DNA of 43,905 bases from Acidobacteriota bacterium (GTDB taxonomy: Bacteria; Acidobacteriota; Thermoanaerobaculia; Thermoanaerobaculales; Sulfomarinibacteraceae): contig JAADFN010000078.1 of NCBI GenBank assembly GCA_013152895.1, forward strand, positions 1-43,905, written 5' to 3'. The translations under genes and the position numbers were made by a program. The notes under the pieces are model-generated. The model was not told where the DNA came from. It did no database searches and saw nothing but the letters and a program-made list of their open reading frames with translations. Position 1 is the first letter of the stretch. Each line of letters starts with the position of its first letter. Positions 8,523 to 16,843 of this stretch are shown here, piece after piece.

Positions 8523-10097
8523 CTACGCTGTCGGCCACCGGGTCACGGTGTAGAGGTTGGCCGCCGCCTCGAAGCCCGCCTGGACCGGCGCGTGGTCGTC
8601 ACGCTGGCGGAAGCGCCAGCGCAGGCAGGGCCGGGACGCCCGGAACCCGGCCGCGTTGAGGGGCATCATTCCCAGGCGCATGGGCCTGGTCCGGTCCACC
8701 GAGAGCCGCAGGCCGGTGTGGTTGAGCCGCCTGCGGTTCAGCAGCAGGGTCTCGATGCGCCGCCGGCGCGGGGCGCCGGTGTCGACCACGAGTTCGAAGG
8801 ACGCCCGGGCCTCGGTGACGTAGGCGTCGGTCAGTTCCGTGCCGTTGAGTCTCCTGCCGTTCAGGGAGAAGCCGGGCCGGCGTGCCCGCCACCGGTCCAC
8901 GATGTCGTAGGCCTCCTGCACCTCGGCCCACCGGGCGTCCGCGAAGGCCGCAAGGAACAGGTGCCTGCCGACCGCGGCGCCCGACACCTTGTCCATGCCG
9001 CCCAGCCGGGAATGTCCCATGCGGAACCAGTGCGAGAGCCGGGAACGCCGGCCGTAGCAGTGCAGGCGACCGTCTCCCCGCACCTCGGCCTGGGGCTGTT
9101 CCGTCTCGGAGAGCAGGTCCCTCTGCCGGAACTTGATGCGGCAGGATGGCTCCGAGCGGTTCAGGCGGGCGCGGTTCAGGTCCTGGCCGGCCAGGCGTAC
9201 GACCGGGGTCGAAGAATCCGGAGCGCGCCGCGTGTCCACGCCGCAGCAGAAGGCGAGCTTCCTCTCGCTCACCCACAGGTTGGGCAGCCTTTCCGTGTTG
9301 AGCGGCACGCTGCCCAGCCGGAACCGGGGGGTCCGTCCGTGCCAGCGCGTGACGCAGACGGCTGCGCGCTCGATGTCCTGCAGGAGCGTGGTGCCGTCCG
9401 TGATGCGCCACAGGCCCCAGGTCTTGTTCTTGCGGGTCAGGTGGTAATCGGTATTCAGGGCGTTGTGGCTCACCACGAACGTCTCGTGGAGATGGCCCAG
9501 GCACACCCGTTCGACCACCTTCTTGATGGCGGTTTCGAAGTCCGCCTCCATGGAGAGCAGCGAGTAGAGCCACTGGAGGAAGAACACCCTTGTGCCGGCC
9601 GGATGGTGCGGCACGAGCGCGGGCCGGACGCCCTGCACGATGTCGTCGCTCTCGATGCGGTAGACCCCCAGGCTGTAAATGAGCCCGGGCAGACGGGCCC
9701 GGCCGACGACCGAGCGGCGGTTCAGCCGCAGCGCCTTGCGGAAGGTCTCCTCAATGCGGCCTTCCCAGCCGATCTCCACCAGCGAGCGGCGGATCGCGGG
9801 GATGGTCCCCTTGCGCCGGTAGATCTCCACGGCCTCGCGGATGAGCCGGCGCTGGCGCGCGGCGTCTTTCAGGGGGTCGAAACGATGGCCGATCAGCTCC
9901 GCCAACAGCGGCAGGAACCGCTCCTCGCAGCGGTCCACGTCGAATATCTCGGGGAACCGGTCCGCCAGTTCCTTCAGTTCGTCGAGGCTCGCGGCCGGTA
10001 CCTTGAGGAAGGTCTCCAGGTCGCCGCTGTCGTCCCTCTCCCGGTAGAGGGGCGGCAGCAGGTCCAGGAGCTTCTTCTCGAAGTAGGATCCCGGCAT
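8523..10097 (-). CDS. Phage tail protein I (P2 gpI-like) with a long C-terminal extension
   Basis: 524 residues. The first 200 show the P2 gpI pattern: LLPPLYRERDDSGDLETFL, then FPEIFDVDRCEERFLPLLAE, LIGHRFDPLKD, and IYRRKGTIPAIRRSLVEIGW. In P2, gpI is a baseplate wedge component that works with gpJ. The remaining 300 residues are an extension with repeated 'R-x-N-x-x-R-L-x-x' units (LNRRSV, LNTERLPNL, LNRARLNRS, LNGRRLNGTEL, LNRRRLNHTGL), suggesting a repetitive beta structure near the fibre attachment site. ATG at 10097 shares one base with the stop of the baseplate J gene (TGATG) and follows GGAGGG, so the two are translationally coupled. Confidence 0.85.
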   Translation of the reverse strand: MPGSYFEKKLLDLLPPLYRERDDSGDLETFLKVPAASLDELKELADRFPEIFDVDRCEERFLPLLAELIGHRFDPLKDAARQRRLIREAVEIYRRKGTIPAIRRSLVEIGWEGRIEETFRKALRLNRRSVVGRARLPGLIYSLGVYRIESDDIVQGVRPALVPHHPAGTRVFFLQWLYSLLSMEADFETAIKKVVERVCLGHLHETFVVSHNALNTDYHLTRKNKTWGLWRITDGTTLLQDIERAAVCVTRWHGRTPRFRLGSVPLNTERLPNLWVSERKLAFCCGVDTRRAPDSSTPVVRLAGQDLNRARLNRSEPSCRIKFRQRDLLSETEQPQAEVRGDGRLHCYGRRSRLSHWFRMGHSRLGGMDKVSGAAVGRHLFLAAFADARWAEVQEAYDIVDRWRARRPGFSLNGRRLNGTELTDAYVTEARASFELVVDTGAPRRRRIETLLLNRRRLNHTGLRLSVDRTRPMRLGMMPLNAAGFRASRPCLRWRFRQRDDHAPVQAGFEAAANLYTVTRWPTA

Positions 10098-11506
10098 CAG
10101 GCGACCCTCCTCACATCCAGGTTCACCTGGCCGAGCACGGCGATCTCGCCGGCGCGCACCTCGATGTCCTCCTGCGGCGCGTACATGCGCACGTGGCTCA
10201 CGCCGCGGACGCCGTCGATCAGGGCCACCAGGTCGGAGAACCGGACCGCCTTGCCGAAGTCCATGCGCTCGAAGGCGAAGTGTTCGGCGAGCGCGTCCTC
10301 GACCCGGCTGCGCACCAGGTCCAGGTCCTCACCCGCGTGGGCGAACACGTCCGCATCGACGGAGACGGGCCGGTAGACCGGATCGAAGAGGTTGATCTCG
10401 ACCGTGATGACCTTGCGGGATTCCAGGAACTCCGCCAGGTCGCGCTTGAGCAGCGCGGAGGGCGGACCGCCCCCGTCGGGGGCGACCGCGAGGTTGACCT
10501 GGTAGTAGCGGATGTTCCCGCAGTCGTTGACATCGAGGATCTGCGCCTTGGCAACGCCGGGAAACCCCTCTGCCAGGGCCTTGTAGTCTTCCTTGGTGAC
10601 CGCCTTCCAGAGCGATCTCAGCTCCGCGGGCGCCTGCCGGCGGGCATGTTCCAGGGTCTCCCGGTCCGCCCCGTTGGTGGCCGGCGCCGGGTTGGTGACC
10701 GAGAGCGCCACCTGCGCGCCGTCCAGGTAGACGGCGTCCAGCACCTCGGTGACCAGGTTCGGTCCCACGTTGCCCGCAGCCCCCAGCGTCTCGAGGTATT
10801 CCACCTCCACCGGCTCACCCGGAGGAGGCACGGCGCCGTGCACGCCGTCCCCGAACACGATGGTCGTCTCGTCCAGCGCGTCGGTCTCGCTCTGGAAGTG
10901 GAGCGACCCGGCGTCGCTCTCCTGGAAGTGCGCCACCTCCGTCCATTCCCGCTCCTGGATGCGGACGCGGATGGAGCCCTGGGCGATGCTCTTGCCGGCG
11001 AGGACGAGCCGCTGTCCGGGTTCGCCGTTCCCCGTGAAGGATTCGCTTTTGCGGCGGCCCTGGCGCGCGTCCACGTCGACTTCGGTCCGACCCTTCGGGA
11101 TCACCGCGTCGAGGGCCGTCTCGAACTCCACGTCGCCGTCCTCGAGCCGGGCCCGGCAGGCGGTGCCGGCGGGGATGGTCAGGTCCTCGTCGAGGGGCGC
11201 GGCCAGGGCGAACCGCAGCATGGTGGTGGCCGCCACCGGCGTATCCAGCCGGTAGCTGATGAGCTTGCAGAGGTTGATGACGTTCTGTCGCTGGCGGGCG
11301 GTGGGCAGGAAGGCCTCGGCGGCCTGGGCGTCCAGGTAGTAGGCCAGCATGTCGCCGATGCCGCAGAAGAGCTCGAGCAGCACGACGCCCAGGTCGGACG
11401 CGTTGAAGTCGGTCCACCGGTCCGTCAACTGCGGCACCCGCGCCAGCAGTTCCCGGCGCAGGGATTCATAGTCCTTGTTGGTGTATGCGATGCTCGCTCG
11501 GCCCAT
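10097..11506 (-). CDS. Baseplate J-like protein (gpJ/gp6 wedge)
   Basis: 469 residues, the usual size for baseplate J family proteins. Recognisable parts are the N-terminal helix with DFNASDLGVVLLELF, the YRLDTPVAATTMLRF strand, VFGDGVHGAVPPPGEPVEVE in the middle, and the C-terminal ferredoxin-like part (RDLAEFLESRKVITVEINLF; LVALIDGVRGVSHVRM). This protein forms the periphery of contractile baseplate wedges together with gp25 and gpI, whose genes flank it. ATG at 11506 follows AGGTGGCGGA. It is the first gene after promoter site A and heads the baseplate-periphery and fibre module. Confidence 0.92.
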   Translation of the reverse strand: MGRASIAYTNKDYESLRRELLARVPQLTDRWTDFNASDLGVVLLELFCGIGDMLAYYLDAQAAEAFLPTARQRQNVINLCKLISYRLDTPVAATTMLRFALAAPLDEDLTIPAGTACRARLEDGDVEFETALDAVIPKGRTEVDVDARQGRRKSESFTGNGEPGQRLVLAGKSIAQGSIRVRIQEREWTEVAHFQESDAGSLHFQSETDALDETTIVFGDGVHGAVPPPGEPVEVEYLETLGAAGNVGPNLVTEVLDAVYLDGAQVALSVTNPAPATNGADRETLEHARRQAPAELRSLWKAVTKEDYKALAEGFPGVAKAQILDVNDCGNIRYYQVNLAVAPDGGGPPSALLKRDLAEFLESRKVITVEINLFDPVYRPVSVDADVFAHAGEDLDLVRSRVEDALAEHFAFERMDFGKAVRFSDLVALIDGVRGVSHVRMYAPQEDIEVRAGEIAVLGQVNLDVRRVA

Positions 11507-11575
11507 TCCGCCACCTGTCTATCCGGAACAAACGGTCCTCCCGCGGGCACAGGCGCCCCGGTGGGGACCCGCTTG

Positions 11576-12031
11576 TTACTTACCGGCGACGGCGCGGAAC
11601 TGTCGGGGCGGGGAAGAGCGGCGGGGTTCGCGGTAGAAGTGATAGACCAGGTTGCCTTCCACCTGGCTTTGGATGACCCGGTAGGCGATGCGCACCAGCA
11701 GCAGGTTGCGGTCGGTGTTCTGCGGCGAGTCGTCGAAGGACACCTCGGTGATGACGACCCGTTTCTCCCACCGCTTGATCGCGTCGATGACGTAATGGCG
11801 GATCAGGCCCTTGAGCACGGCGTCGTTGGGCTCGAAGACCAGGTCCTTGAGACGGGAGCCGAACTCCGGCCGCATGAACCTTTCGCCCGGGCGCGTCCCG
11901 AGGATCTGGATGATGCTCTCGTGGATGTGTTCGTGTTCCGCCGAGGTGGCGGAAGAAACCTGTGCCCCGCCGGAGCGCCGGTAGAAACTGAAGGGAAACT
12001 TGAGCCCGCGGCCGAGGAAATCGAGGTTCAT
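11576..12031 (-). CDS. Baseplate wedge protein, gp25/gpW family
   Basis: 151 residues. The key signature is ERFMRPEFGSRLKDLVF, the R-P-x-F-G-x-x-L motif of the T4 gp25/P2 gpW family, within a fold of expected length. The N-terminal GLKFPF and the helix LIRHYVIDAIKRWEKRV also match. Gp25 proteins sit in the baseplate core and start sheath assembly. The ATG at 12031 overlaps the upstream stop in an ATGA. The final codons contain the promoter motif for the next module. Confidence 0.93.
   Translation of the reverse strand: MNLDFLGRGLKFPFSFYRRSGGAQVSSATSAEHEHIHESIIQILGTRPGERFMRPEFGSRLKDLVFEPNDAVLKGLIRHYVIDAIKRWEKRVVITEVSFDDSPQNTDRNLLLVRIAYRVIQSQVEGNLVYHFYREPRRSSPPRQFRAVAGK
11577..11606 (-). promoter_or_regulatory. 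Repeated late-promoter motif, site A
   Basis: On the minus strand CCGACA (11606-11601), 18 bases, then TAAGTA (11582-11577), with CGCCGG just before the -10 element. It overlaps the last codons of the gp25 gene; the gp25 stop codon TAA lies inside and next to the -10 element. The baseplate J start codon is about 70 bases downstream. Four other copies with identical spacing precede other modules. Function as a promoter is inferred from position, orientation and spacing. Confidence 0.7.
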
Positions 12032-12978
12032 CGTTCACGCTCCTCGCAGATGACCGGGGGCTCTCCGCCGGGACCGGATTCTTCATCGTCTCCGGTGGAT
12101 TCCGGGAAACGAACAACGAGATCCAGGCCGTTCGCCACGGACAGATGGATCGTGCCGTCGGCTTCGATAATCCCCTTGTGGCCGCTTCCCGCGGCGGCGA
12201 AGCCCTTGGCTCCACCGGGAACCAGCCGCACCTCGATCTTCTCGCCGACGCCCTCGATACGGGTGATGGCGAGGATATCGACCGTGCCGTCGGGATTGCC
12301 GAGCACGGCCGTGCGGTCGTTGTGGGAGACATCGAGGCGGTATCCGCCCGGCAATTCCACCCGGTAACGTCCCTCGGCTGTCTGCACCGGATCAATGTCG
12401 AGCGGCAGTCCCTCGATGCCGGCCGCCTCATGGGTGACCCGCACGGCTTCGGGCTTGAGGACGAGCTCCCGTCCGTCCGGAAGCGTCACGACCCCGCCGC
12501 GGGCGGGCTCCAGCACCTCCACCGCGCCGTCCGCCGTGAGGGCCGAAAGGTTCCCCCCGGCGTCGACGCGCACGAACGAGCCGTCGGCCAGGGTGAACAG
12601 GCGGCCGCCGTCGGGCAGGTCGCGCACCGTCGTCCCGGCGGGCATGGCCACGAACGGATCGAAATCCGGCGGCTCGGGTTCTTCGACCTGCCGCACGTAC
12701 TCCTCGGCGCTCTGCGCGTGGGCCTCCAGGACGGCCTGCGCCTCGGCCCGCAACGCCTCGGAGGCGGCATGGCTCTGCTCCAGCAGCGCCCGGATCTCTT
12801 CCAGCTTGTCCCGGATCTGGAGGAGATAAGGTCCCTCGGCCGCCTCGTCTTCACAGACCCCGAGCCCGGCGGCCAGGAGCCGCACCAGGGCCATGAACTC
12901 GTAGTGCGCGGGCGCGGAACTGGTCCGCTCGATGATGAGCCCGTCGCCTTCCTCGCCGTATCCGTTCCCGAAGACCAT
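12028..12978 (-). CDS. Baseplate-module protein with coiled coil and beta repeats, unknown family
   Basis: 316 residues. Residues 55-100 form a clear helix or coiled coil (RDKLEEIRALLEQSHAASEA onwards). From about residue 110 there are serial short strands ending in D-G-x: 'TVRDLPDGGRLFTLADGSFV', 'VVTLPDGRELVLKPE', 'GIIEADGTIHLSV'. This repeating L-P-D-G or A-D-G unit suggests a beta-helix or beta-prism shaft. No enzyme motif is seen. ATG at 12978 follows AGAGG at a rather long distance and comes 3 bases after the previous stop. It could be a fibre or baseplate spoke; not assigned. Confidence 0.65.
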   Translation of the reverse strand: MVFGNGYGEEGDGLIIERTSSAPAHYEFMALVRLLAAGLGVCEDEAAEGPYLLQIRDKLEEIRALLEQSHAASEALRAEAQAVLEAHAQSAEEYVRQVEEPEPPDFDPFVAMPAGTTVRDLPDGGRLFTLADGSFVRVDAGGNLSALTADGAVEVLEPARGGVVTLPDGRELVLKPEAVRVTHEAAGIEGLPLDIDPVQTAEGRYRVELPGGYRLDVSHNDRTAVLGNPDGTVDILAITRIEGVGEKIEVRLVPGGAKGFAAAGSGHKGIIEADGTIHLSVANGLDLVVRFPESTGDDEESGPGGEPPVICEERER

Positions 12979-12981
12979 CCG

Positions 12982-13731
12982 TCACAAACCTCTCACCGGT
13001 ACGAGTTCGATGCCCGAGACGAACCAGCCCTCGAATTTCTGGAACAGGCCGTCCCGCGTGTCCCACAGGAACCGCAGCCTCACGGTCCGCCCCGTGAACA
13101 TGGAGAGGTCGACGATCTCCGTGCGTCTCGGGACGACATAGGGTTCGAGAGCCCCGCCGTTGACGTCCTCCGAAGGGTTGAAACGGCGCATGAACGACCA
13201 GTCGACGTACAGCTCCAGGGTGTCGTACCAGGGAGCGTCCACGCTCTCGATCTCGCCCCATACGTCGAAGCGCAGGAGATAGCCGCGGTCGAGGAAGACC
13301 TCGGCCGCGAGCTCGCCGGTGACCCGGATGTTGCTGCCGTCCTCGTCGTACCAGCCGGAAAAGTAGTAGAAATGCCAGGTGCCGTCCGGAAGCTGCTCCA
13401 CGTACCCGGAGGGTTGCCAGTCCAGCCCGCCGGCCCGGGTCTCCCTGACGACGTCCACCTGGATGTAGCGCCGCGAGCGCACGGCGCCCTCCCGGACGGC
13501 CTCGGCGGTGATGACCGCGGCGCCCGGCGTTCCGCCGAAATGAAGGACGCCGCCTTCCACCCGGGCCACGTCCGGGTTGGTGGAGACGAAAGATACTTCT
13601 CCGCCCGGGTCGCCGAGCACGGAGAGCCGGACCGACTCCGGCGTCTCCCGGTACGGCTCCCGCACCAGGGAAGGCGCGACGTCCCAGTAGGGGACGGCGA
13701 GGTCACTCGGGAAACTCGAAGCCGTAGCCAT
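12982..13731 (-). CDS. Ig-like (Big2-type) virion protein with a C-terminal beta domain
   Basis: 249 residues. The first 95 are a bacterial Ig-like domain (YWDVAPSLVREP, GEVSFVSTNPDVARVEGGVL, GAAVITAE, IQVDVV). The rest has jelly-roll character: LPDGTWHFYYFSGWYDEDGS, YLLRFDVWGEIESVDAPWYD, TVRLRFLWDTRDG, which may be carbohydrate-binding. The Ig domain is closely similar to the neighbouring protein, so the pair is a tandem duplication. ATG at 13731 follows GGAGGCTACG and overlaps the neighbour by 29 bases. Such domains decorate virions and often bind surface sugars; that role is inference. Confidence 0.7.
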   Translation of the reverse strand: MATASSFPSDLAVPYWDVAPSLVREPYRETPESVRLSVLGDPGGEVSFVSTNPDVARVEGGVLHFGGTPGAAVITAEAVREGAVRSRRYIQVDVVRETRAGGLDWQPSGYVEQLPDGTWHFYYFSGWYDEDGSNIRVTGELAAEVFLDRGYLLRFDVWGEIESVDAPWYDTLELYVDWSFMRRFNPSEDVNGGALEPYVVPRRTEIVDLSMFTGRTVRLRFLWDTRDGLFQKFEGWFVSGIELVPVRGL

Positions 13732-14032
13732 CGTAGCCTCCGCCTTCGCCGCCCTGGCCGTAGTCCACCACCTCGACCTGGATGTGGCGCACGCTCTCCC
13801 GGTCCTCGGAGTCGTAGGCCGTGATCACCGTGGCGCCCGCCTGCCAGCCGAGATTGAGCCGGCCGCTCTCGTCCACCCACGCGACGTTCGGGTCCGCACT
13901 CTCGAACTCCACCTCGCCGGCCGGTTCGCCCCGCACCGACAGGGGGACCGTCACCGGCCAGCCGGTGAGGGAGACCTTCACCGACTTGGGGAACACGTCC
14001 CAGTAGCGGACCTGCAGTTCTTCGCAATCCAT
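13703..14032 (-). CDS. Single Ig-like (Big2-type) domain protein
   Basis: 109 residues, essentially one Ig-like domain: YWDVFPKSVKVSLTGWPVTV, GEVEFESADPNVAWVDESGR, GATVITAYDSE, HIQVEVV, then a Gly/Tyr-rich tail (GGEGGGYDGYGFEFPE). It aligns along its whole length with the first 95 residues of the next protein. It sits just downstream of the PAAR gene. A small baseplate decoration or adhesion domain is the likely role. Confidence 0.72.
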   Translation of the reverse strand: MDCEELQVRYWDVFPKSVKVSLTGWPVTVPLSVRGEPAGEVEFESADPNVAWVDESGRLNLGWQAGATVITAYDSEDRESVRHIQVEVVDYGQGGEGGGYDGYGFEFPE

Positions 14033-14041
14033 GCGCTCTCC

Positions 14042-14308
14042 TCAGTCGTCGGTGGTATCCGGGCTCCCGGTGACGATCACCGCGCCGCAGGCGGTGATGT
14101 CGCCGACCCGCGCGTTGGGCATCCCCTCGGTCACGGTGTCCAGGCTCCCGGTCACGATGGGTGTCACGCCGTGGCCGGGTATCGGGCAGGCGTGGAGGTC
14201 TCCCATCCGCGCCGCGGGCCTGCCGTTCACCACCGTCCGCACGGCCCCGGTGACGATCACGCCCCCGTGGCTCGATATGTCGCCGAGTCTTGCCTGCGGT
14301 CTGGCCAT
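14042..14308 (-). CDS. PAAR-domain spike tip protein
   Basis: 88 residues from the ATG at 14308, which follows GGGGAGATAAAG. An upstream in-frame start would overlap the previous gene and lacks a site. The protein is three PAAR-like repeats: ARLGDISSHGGVIVTGAV, ARMGDLHACPIPGHGVTPIV, ARVGDITACGAVIVTGS. PAAR proteins form a metal-bound cone sharpening the tip of contractile spikes. The first repeat has His where the later ones have Cys. The spike gene lies three genes upstream in the same operon. Confidence 0.92.
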   Translation of the reverse strand: MARPQARLGDISSHGGVIVTGAVRTVVNGRPAARMGDLHACPIPGHGVTPIVTGSLDTVTEGMPNARVGDITACGAVIVTGSPDTTDD

Positions 14309-14310
14309 CT

Positions 14311-14682
14311 TTATCTCCCCGCCAGCAGGTGGATCACGAACCCCACCACGCCGCCGAACACGCTTCCCAGCGTCAGGACCAGGCCGACCACCTTCCACAT
14401 GGTCTCGATGCCCAGCTTGTCGTTGAGGCCGGCATAGAGGTTCTTGATGTCGTCCGCGTGGCGGCGCAGTTCCTCGTGGATGCTCCGCGCCAGGAGGTCC
14501 ACGTTCTCCTTGTCCGACTTCTTCTCGATCTCACGCTCGATCTTCTCCAGCCGGGCCTGGATCTCGCGGCGGTGGTCCTCGAGGATGCTGCGGAACTCGG
14601 CCCGCCAGGCGTCGAAGGTGCGCACCAGGAGGCGCTCGCTCTCCGCCCAGTCCGGCGGCGTATGTGCCTGGTGTTCGGACAT
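14311..14682 (-). CDS. Coiled-coil protein with C-terminal membrane segment (XhlA-like topology)
   Basis: 123 residues from the ATG at 14682 (GGAGGTGAGC upstream). A long charged helix (residues 25-90; IQARLEKIEREIEKKSD) ends in one hydrophobic segment, MWKVVGLVLTLGSVFGGVVG onwards, and a short basic tail (LLAGR). This is the layout of XhlA-type haemolysin or holin-accessory proteins. It starts 2 bases after the glycosyltransferase stop and sits 2 bases before the PAAR gene. It may be a lysis accessory protein or membrane anchor; a tail protein that touches the membrane is an alternative. Confidence 0.6.
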   Translation of the reverse strand: MSEHQAHTPPDWAESERLLVRTFDAWRAEFRSILEDHRREIQARLEKIEREIEKKSDKENVDLLARSIHEELRRHADDIKNLYAGLNDKLGIETMWKVVGLVLTLGSVFGGVVGFVIHLLAGR

Positions 14683-14684
14683 GC

Positions 14685-15440
14685 TCACCTCCTCTGCCGC
14701 AGCGAGAACCGGCCGCGGATCTGGACGTCCACCTCGAAGCGGTCGGCGAGTCCCCGGCGCTCGAGCGCCCGGGCGATGGCCCTGCGGGCGCATTGGATCT
14801 GCTCGACCCTCATCCTGTGGGAGACGCTCTCCCGGTGGCTGCGGTAGTAGTAGAGCGGCTTCTTCACGTGCCGCACCTCCGCGGCCTCCGAAAGGCGCAG
14901 GCACAGGTCGTAGTCCTCGGCGCACTCGAAGGACTCGTCGATGCCACCGACCCGGTCGAAGACCGAGCGCCGGATGAGGCGGAAGTGGAAGGTCATGAAG
15001 TCCAGCAGCAGCCGGTCCCTCGAATACGGGATGCGGCAGCGGCGGCCGTAGCCCCGCGCCCTGCCGGACTCGTCGATGACCACGTAGTCGGTGTAGACGA
15101 GGCCCACGTCGGGTTCCGCGTCGAGCACCGCCGCGGTCTCCTCGAGCGCCGTGGGGGCGAGCAGGTCGTCGCTGTCCACCCAGCCGAGGTAGTCGCCCGA
15201 GGTCTCCGCAATCGCCGCCTTCAGGGCCGGGGTCCGTCCCCGGTGCTCTGAGGCCGTCACGCGCACGCGGTCGTCCAGCTTGGCGTAGTCACGGGCGATC
15301 TCCACGGAGCGGTCGGTGGAACCGTCGTCCCAGATCAGCAGCTCGAAGTCCCGCCGGGTCTGCGCCAGCACGCTCTCCACGGCCCGTTCCAGGTACCGCT
15401 CCCTGTTGAAGACCGTCATGATGATCGAGATCGCCGCCAT
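14685..15440 (-). CDS. Family 2 glycosyltransferase (GT-A fold)
   Basis: 251 residues. Classic GT2 features are ISIIMTVFNRERYLERAVES at the N-terminus, the LLIWDDGSTDRS nucleotide-binding loop (residues 35-46), the metal-binding D-x-D in GWVDSDD (87-92), and AEDYDLCLRL near residue 180, the ED motif of the acceptor side. The C-terminus is basic. It would transfer a sugar from a nucleotide-sugar to a protein or glycan. It lies inside the baseplate operon, between the spike gene (11 bases away) and a membrane protein. A virion-glycosylating or host-surface-modifying role is possible. ATG at 15440 follows GGAGTGCGTG. Confidence 0.9.
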   Translation of the reverse strand: MAAISIIMTVFNRERYLERAVESVLAQTRRDFELLIWDDGSTDRSVEIARDYAKLDDRVRVTASEHRGRTPALKAAIAETSGDYLGWVDSDDLLAPTALEETAAVLDAEPDVGLVYTDYVVIDESGRARGYGRRCRIPYSRDRLLLDFMTFHFRLIRRSVFDRVGGIDESFECAEDYDLCLRLSEAAEVRHVKKPLYYYRSHRESVSHRMRVEQIQCARRAIARALERRGLADRFEVDVQIRGRFSLRQRR

Positions 15441-15451
15441 CACGCACTCCG

Positions 15452-16501
15452 TCAGGTGTTGATCAGGACCTTGTTGGCCGAGCGGATGAGGATGTTGCCC
15501 ATCACGCCGTCCATGAGGATCACGCTGCCGGCCTTGTCGGTGGCCTGGATCCGTTCCCGGCCTGCGGCCGCGTCCATCACCACCACCTGACCGGCCTTGT
15601 CGGTCAGGCGGATCATCTCCCTGCCGGCGGTGGAGTCGATGAGGATCTCCTGGACGCCGCCCAGACCCCAGATGTGAACCTTCTCCCGGCCCCTGGTGGT
15701 GTCGATGAGGATCTTCTGCCAGCGGGCCCGGGTCTTGTCGCAGGACTGGATGTGGATCTTCTCCTTGTCCTTCCATGCCTCCCAGCGCATGAACTGGCGG
15801 CACAGGTCGGTGATCTCGATCCTGGCGCGCCGGTCCTTGACGTCGGAATCGATGTCGAGCTGGTCGCCCCGCTCGGCGTCCCTTTCACCGCGGCGCCGCG
15901 CGTTGCCCACCTGGACGTCGCGCTTGACCCGGCATTCCATGTGGAGGATCTGCCCGCCGCGGTCGATGACCTTGAGGAATTCCTCCTCGTCGCGGTCGTC
16001 CACCACGATGGTGTGGCCGGTCTCGGTCTTCAGCAGCACCTTCCGCCGCGGACAGTAGTACGGCGGATGGCCGTGGTATTTCTTGTGTTCCAGGTCGTCG
16101 TGGCGGTCGGGTCGGTGCTCGACCTTGTCCTCGCAGTCACGGCAGGTGGGATCGCTGCAGAGCCGCTTCGATTCCTCCGGTTGCTCACCAGGGTTGCTTT
16201 TCGCCAGCCACACCCCGGTCCAGATGGGATACTGGACGTTGCCTCCCTCGAACTCGGCCCAGACCGAAGCCCCTTCCTCGGGGACCAGGAACACGCCCAC
16301 GTCCTCGTTGCCGCCGTAGGGAAAGCAGGGCCAGGCCCACTCGGACCAGTTCTCCCGGCCGGTGCCGAGCACGGCCGGGATCTCCAGCCTGCACCGGCCG
16401 AGCCGTTCCGGGTCGTTGTTGTCGCGCACGAACGCCCGGTACTTCCCGTACCAGCGGTTCCTGTAGCGCTCCTCGTGCTGTCGGTCCTGGGTTTCGATCA
16501 T
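15452..16501 (-). CDS. Baseplate spike protein (gpV/gp5/VgrG-like) with beta-helix
   Basis: 349 residues. The N-terminal OB-fold shows RYRNRWYGKYRAFVRDNNDP, GRCRLEIPAVLG, WPCFPYGGNEDVGVFLVPEE, and 'GASVWAEFEGGNVQYPIWTG', all typical of gp5 and gpV spikes. A middle insert carries Cys and His (CSDPTCRDC, HPPYYCPRR). The last 90 residues are a repeat-built beta-helix (KILIDTTRGREKVHI, EILIDSTAGREMIRL, VVVMDAAAGRERIQA, VILMDGVMGNILIRS). Together with the PAAR protein it forms the membrane-piercing needle. No lysozyme domain is present; peptidoglycan digestion would rely on another protein. Confidence 0.9.
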   Translation of the reverse strand: MIETQDRQHEERYRNRWYGKYRAFVRDNNDPERLGRCRLEIPAVLGTGRENWSEWAWPCFPYGGNEDVGVFLVPEEGASVWAEFEGGNVQYPIWTGVWLAKSNPGEQPEESKRLCSDPTCRDCEDKVEHRPDRHDDLEHKKYHGHPPYYCPRRKVLLKTETGHTIVVDDRDEEEFLKVIDRGGQILHMECRVKRDVQVGNARRRGERDAERGDQLDIDSDVKDRRARIEITDLCRQFMRWEAWKDKEKIHIQSCDKTRARWQKILIDTTRGREKVHIWGLGGVQEILIDSTAGREMIRLTDKAGQVVVMDAAAGRERIQATDKAGSVILMDGVMGNILIRSANKVLINT

Positions 16502-16516
16502 GGGCGCGCCCCCGGA

Positions 16517-16843
16517 TCACTTCCTGGGCAACACGCCGCGCAGGACCTCGCGCACCACCCGCGTGGCGAGCCCGTCGGGCGTCTTCTTCGGGTCGGCCTT
16601 GGACACCGCGTGCCGGATGGCGTCCCTGGCCGCGGCGGGCAGTCCGGCCTCCCGGGCGGCCACGGCGCCCTTGACATCCTTGGCGCCCAGTCGCTCGATG
16701 ACCCCGATGACCGCGTCCAGGGCCTTCGCCTTGGCGCGCCCCCACGAGGTCAGCTTCACGATGGTGAGCAGGGTCACGAGGAGCGTGGCGAAGAGCTCCT
16801 TGTTCTCCAGCACGAAGATCACGATCCGCTCAAGCTGTTGCAT
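16517..16843 (-). CDS. Small membrane protein, holin candidate
   Basis: 108 residues from the ATG at 16843, preceded by AAGGAGGAAACGACC. The first 35 residues contain a hydrophobic stretch (IVIFVLENK then LFATLLVTLLTIVKL), followed by a basic, helical C-terminal part with KAVG-like helices (RAKAKALDAVIGVIERLGA). It overlaps the end of the endolysin gene by 14 bases, a common arrangement for lysis genes. One clear membrane segment with a soluble C-terminal domain could be a class III-type holin. A tail or baseplate role cannot be excluded. Confidence 0.55.
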   Translation of the reverse strand: MQQLERIVIFVLENKELFATLLVTLLTIVKLTSWGRAKAKALDAVIGVIERLGAKDVKGAVAAREAGLPAAARDAIRHAVSKADPKKTPDGLATRVVREVLRGVLPRK

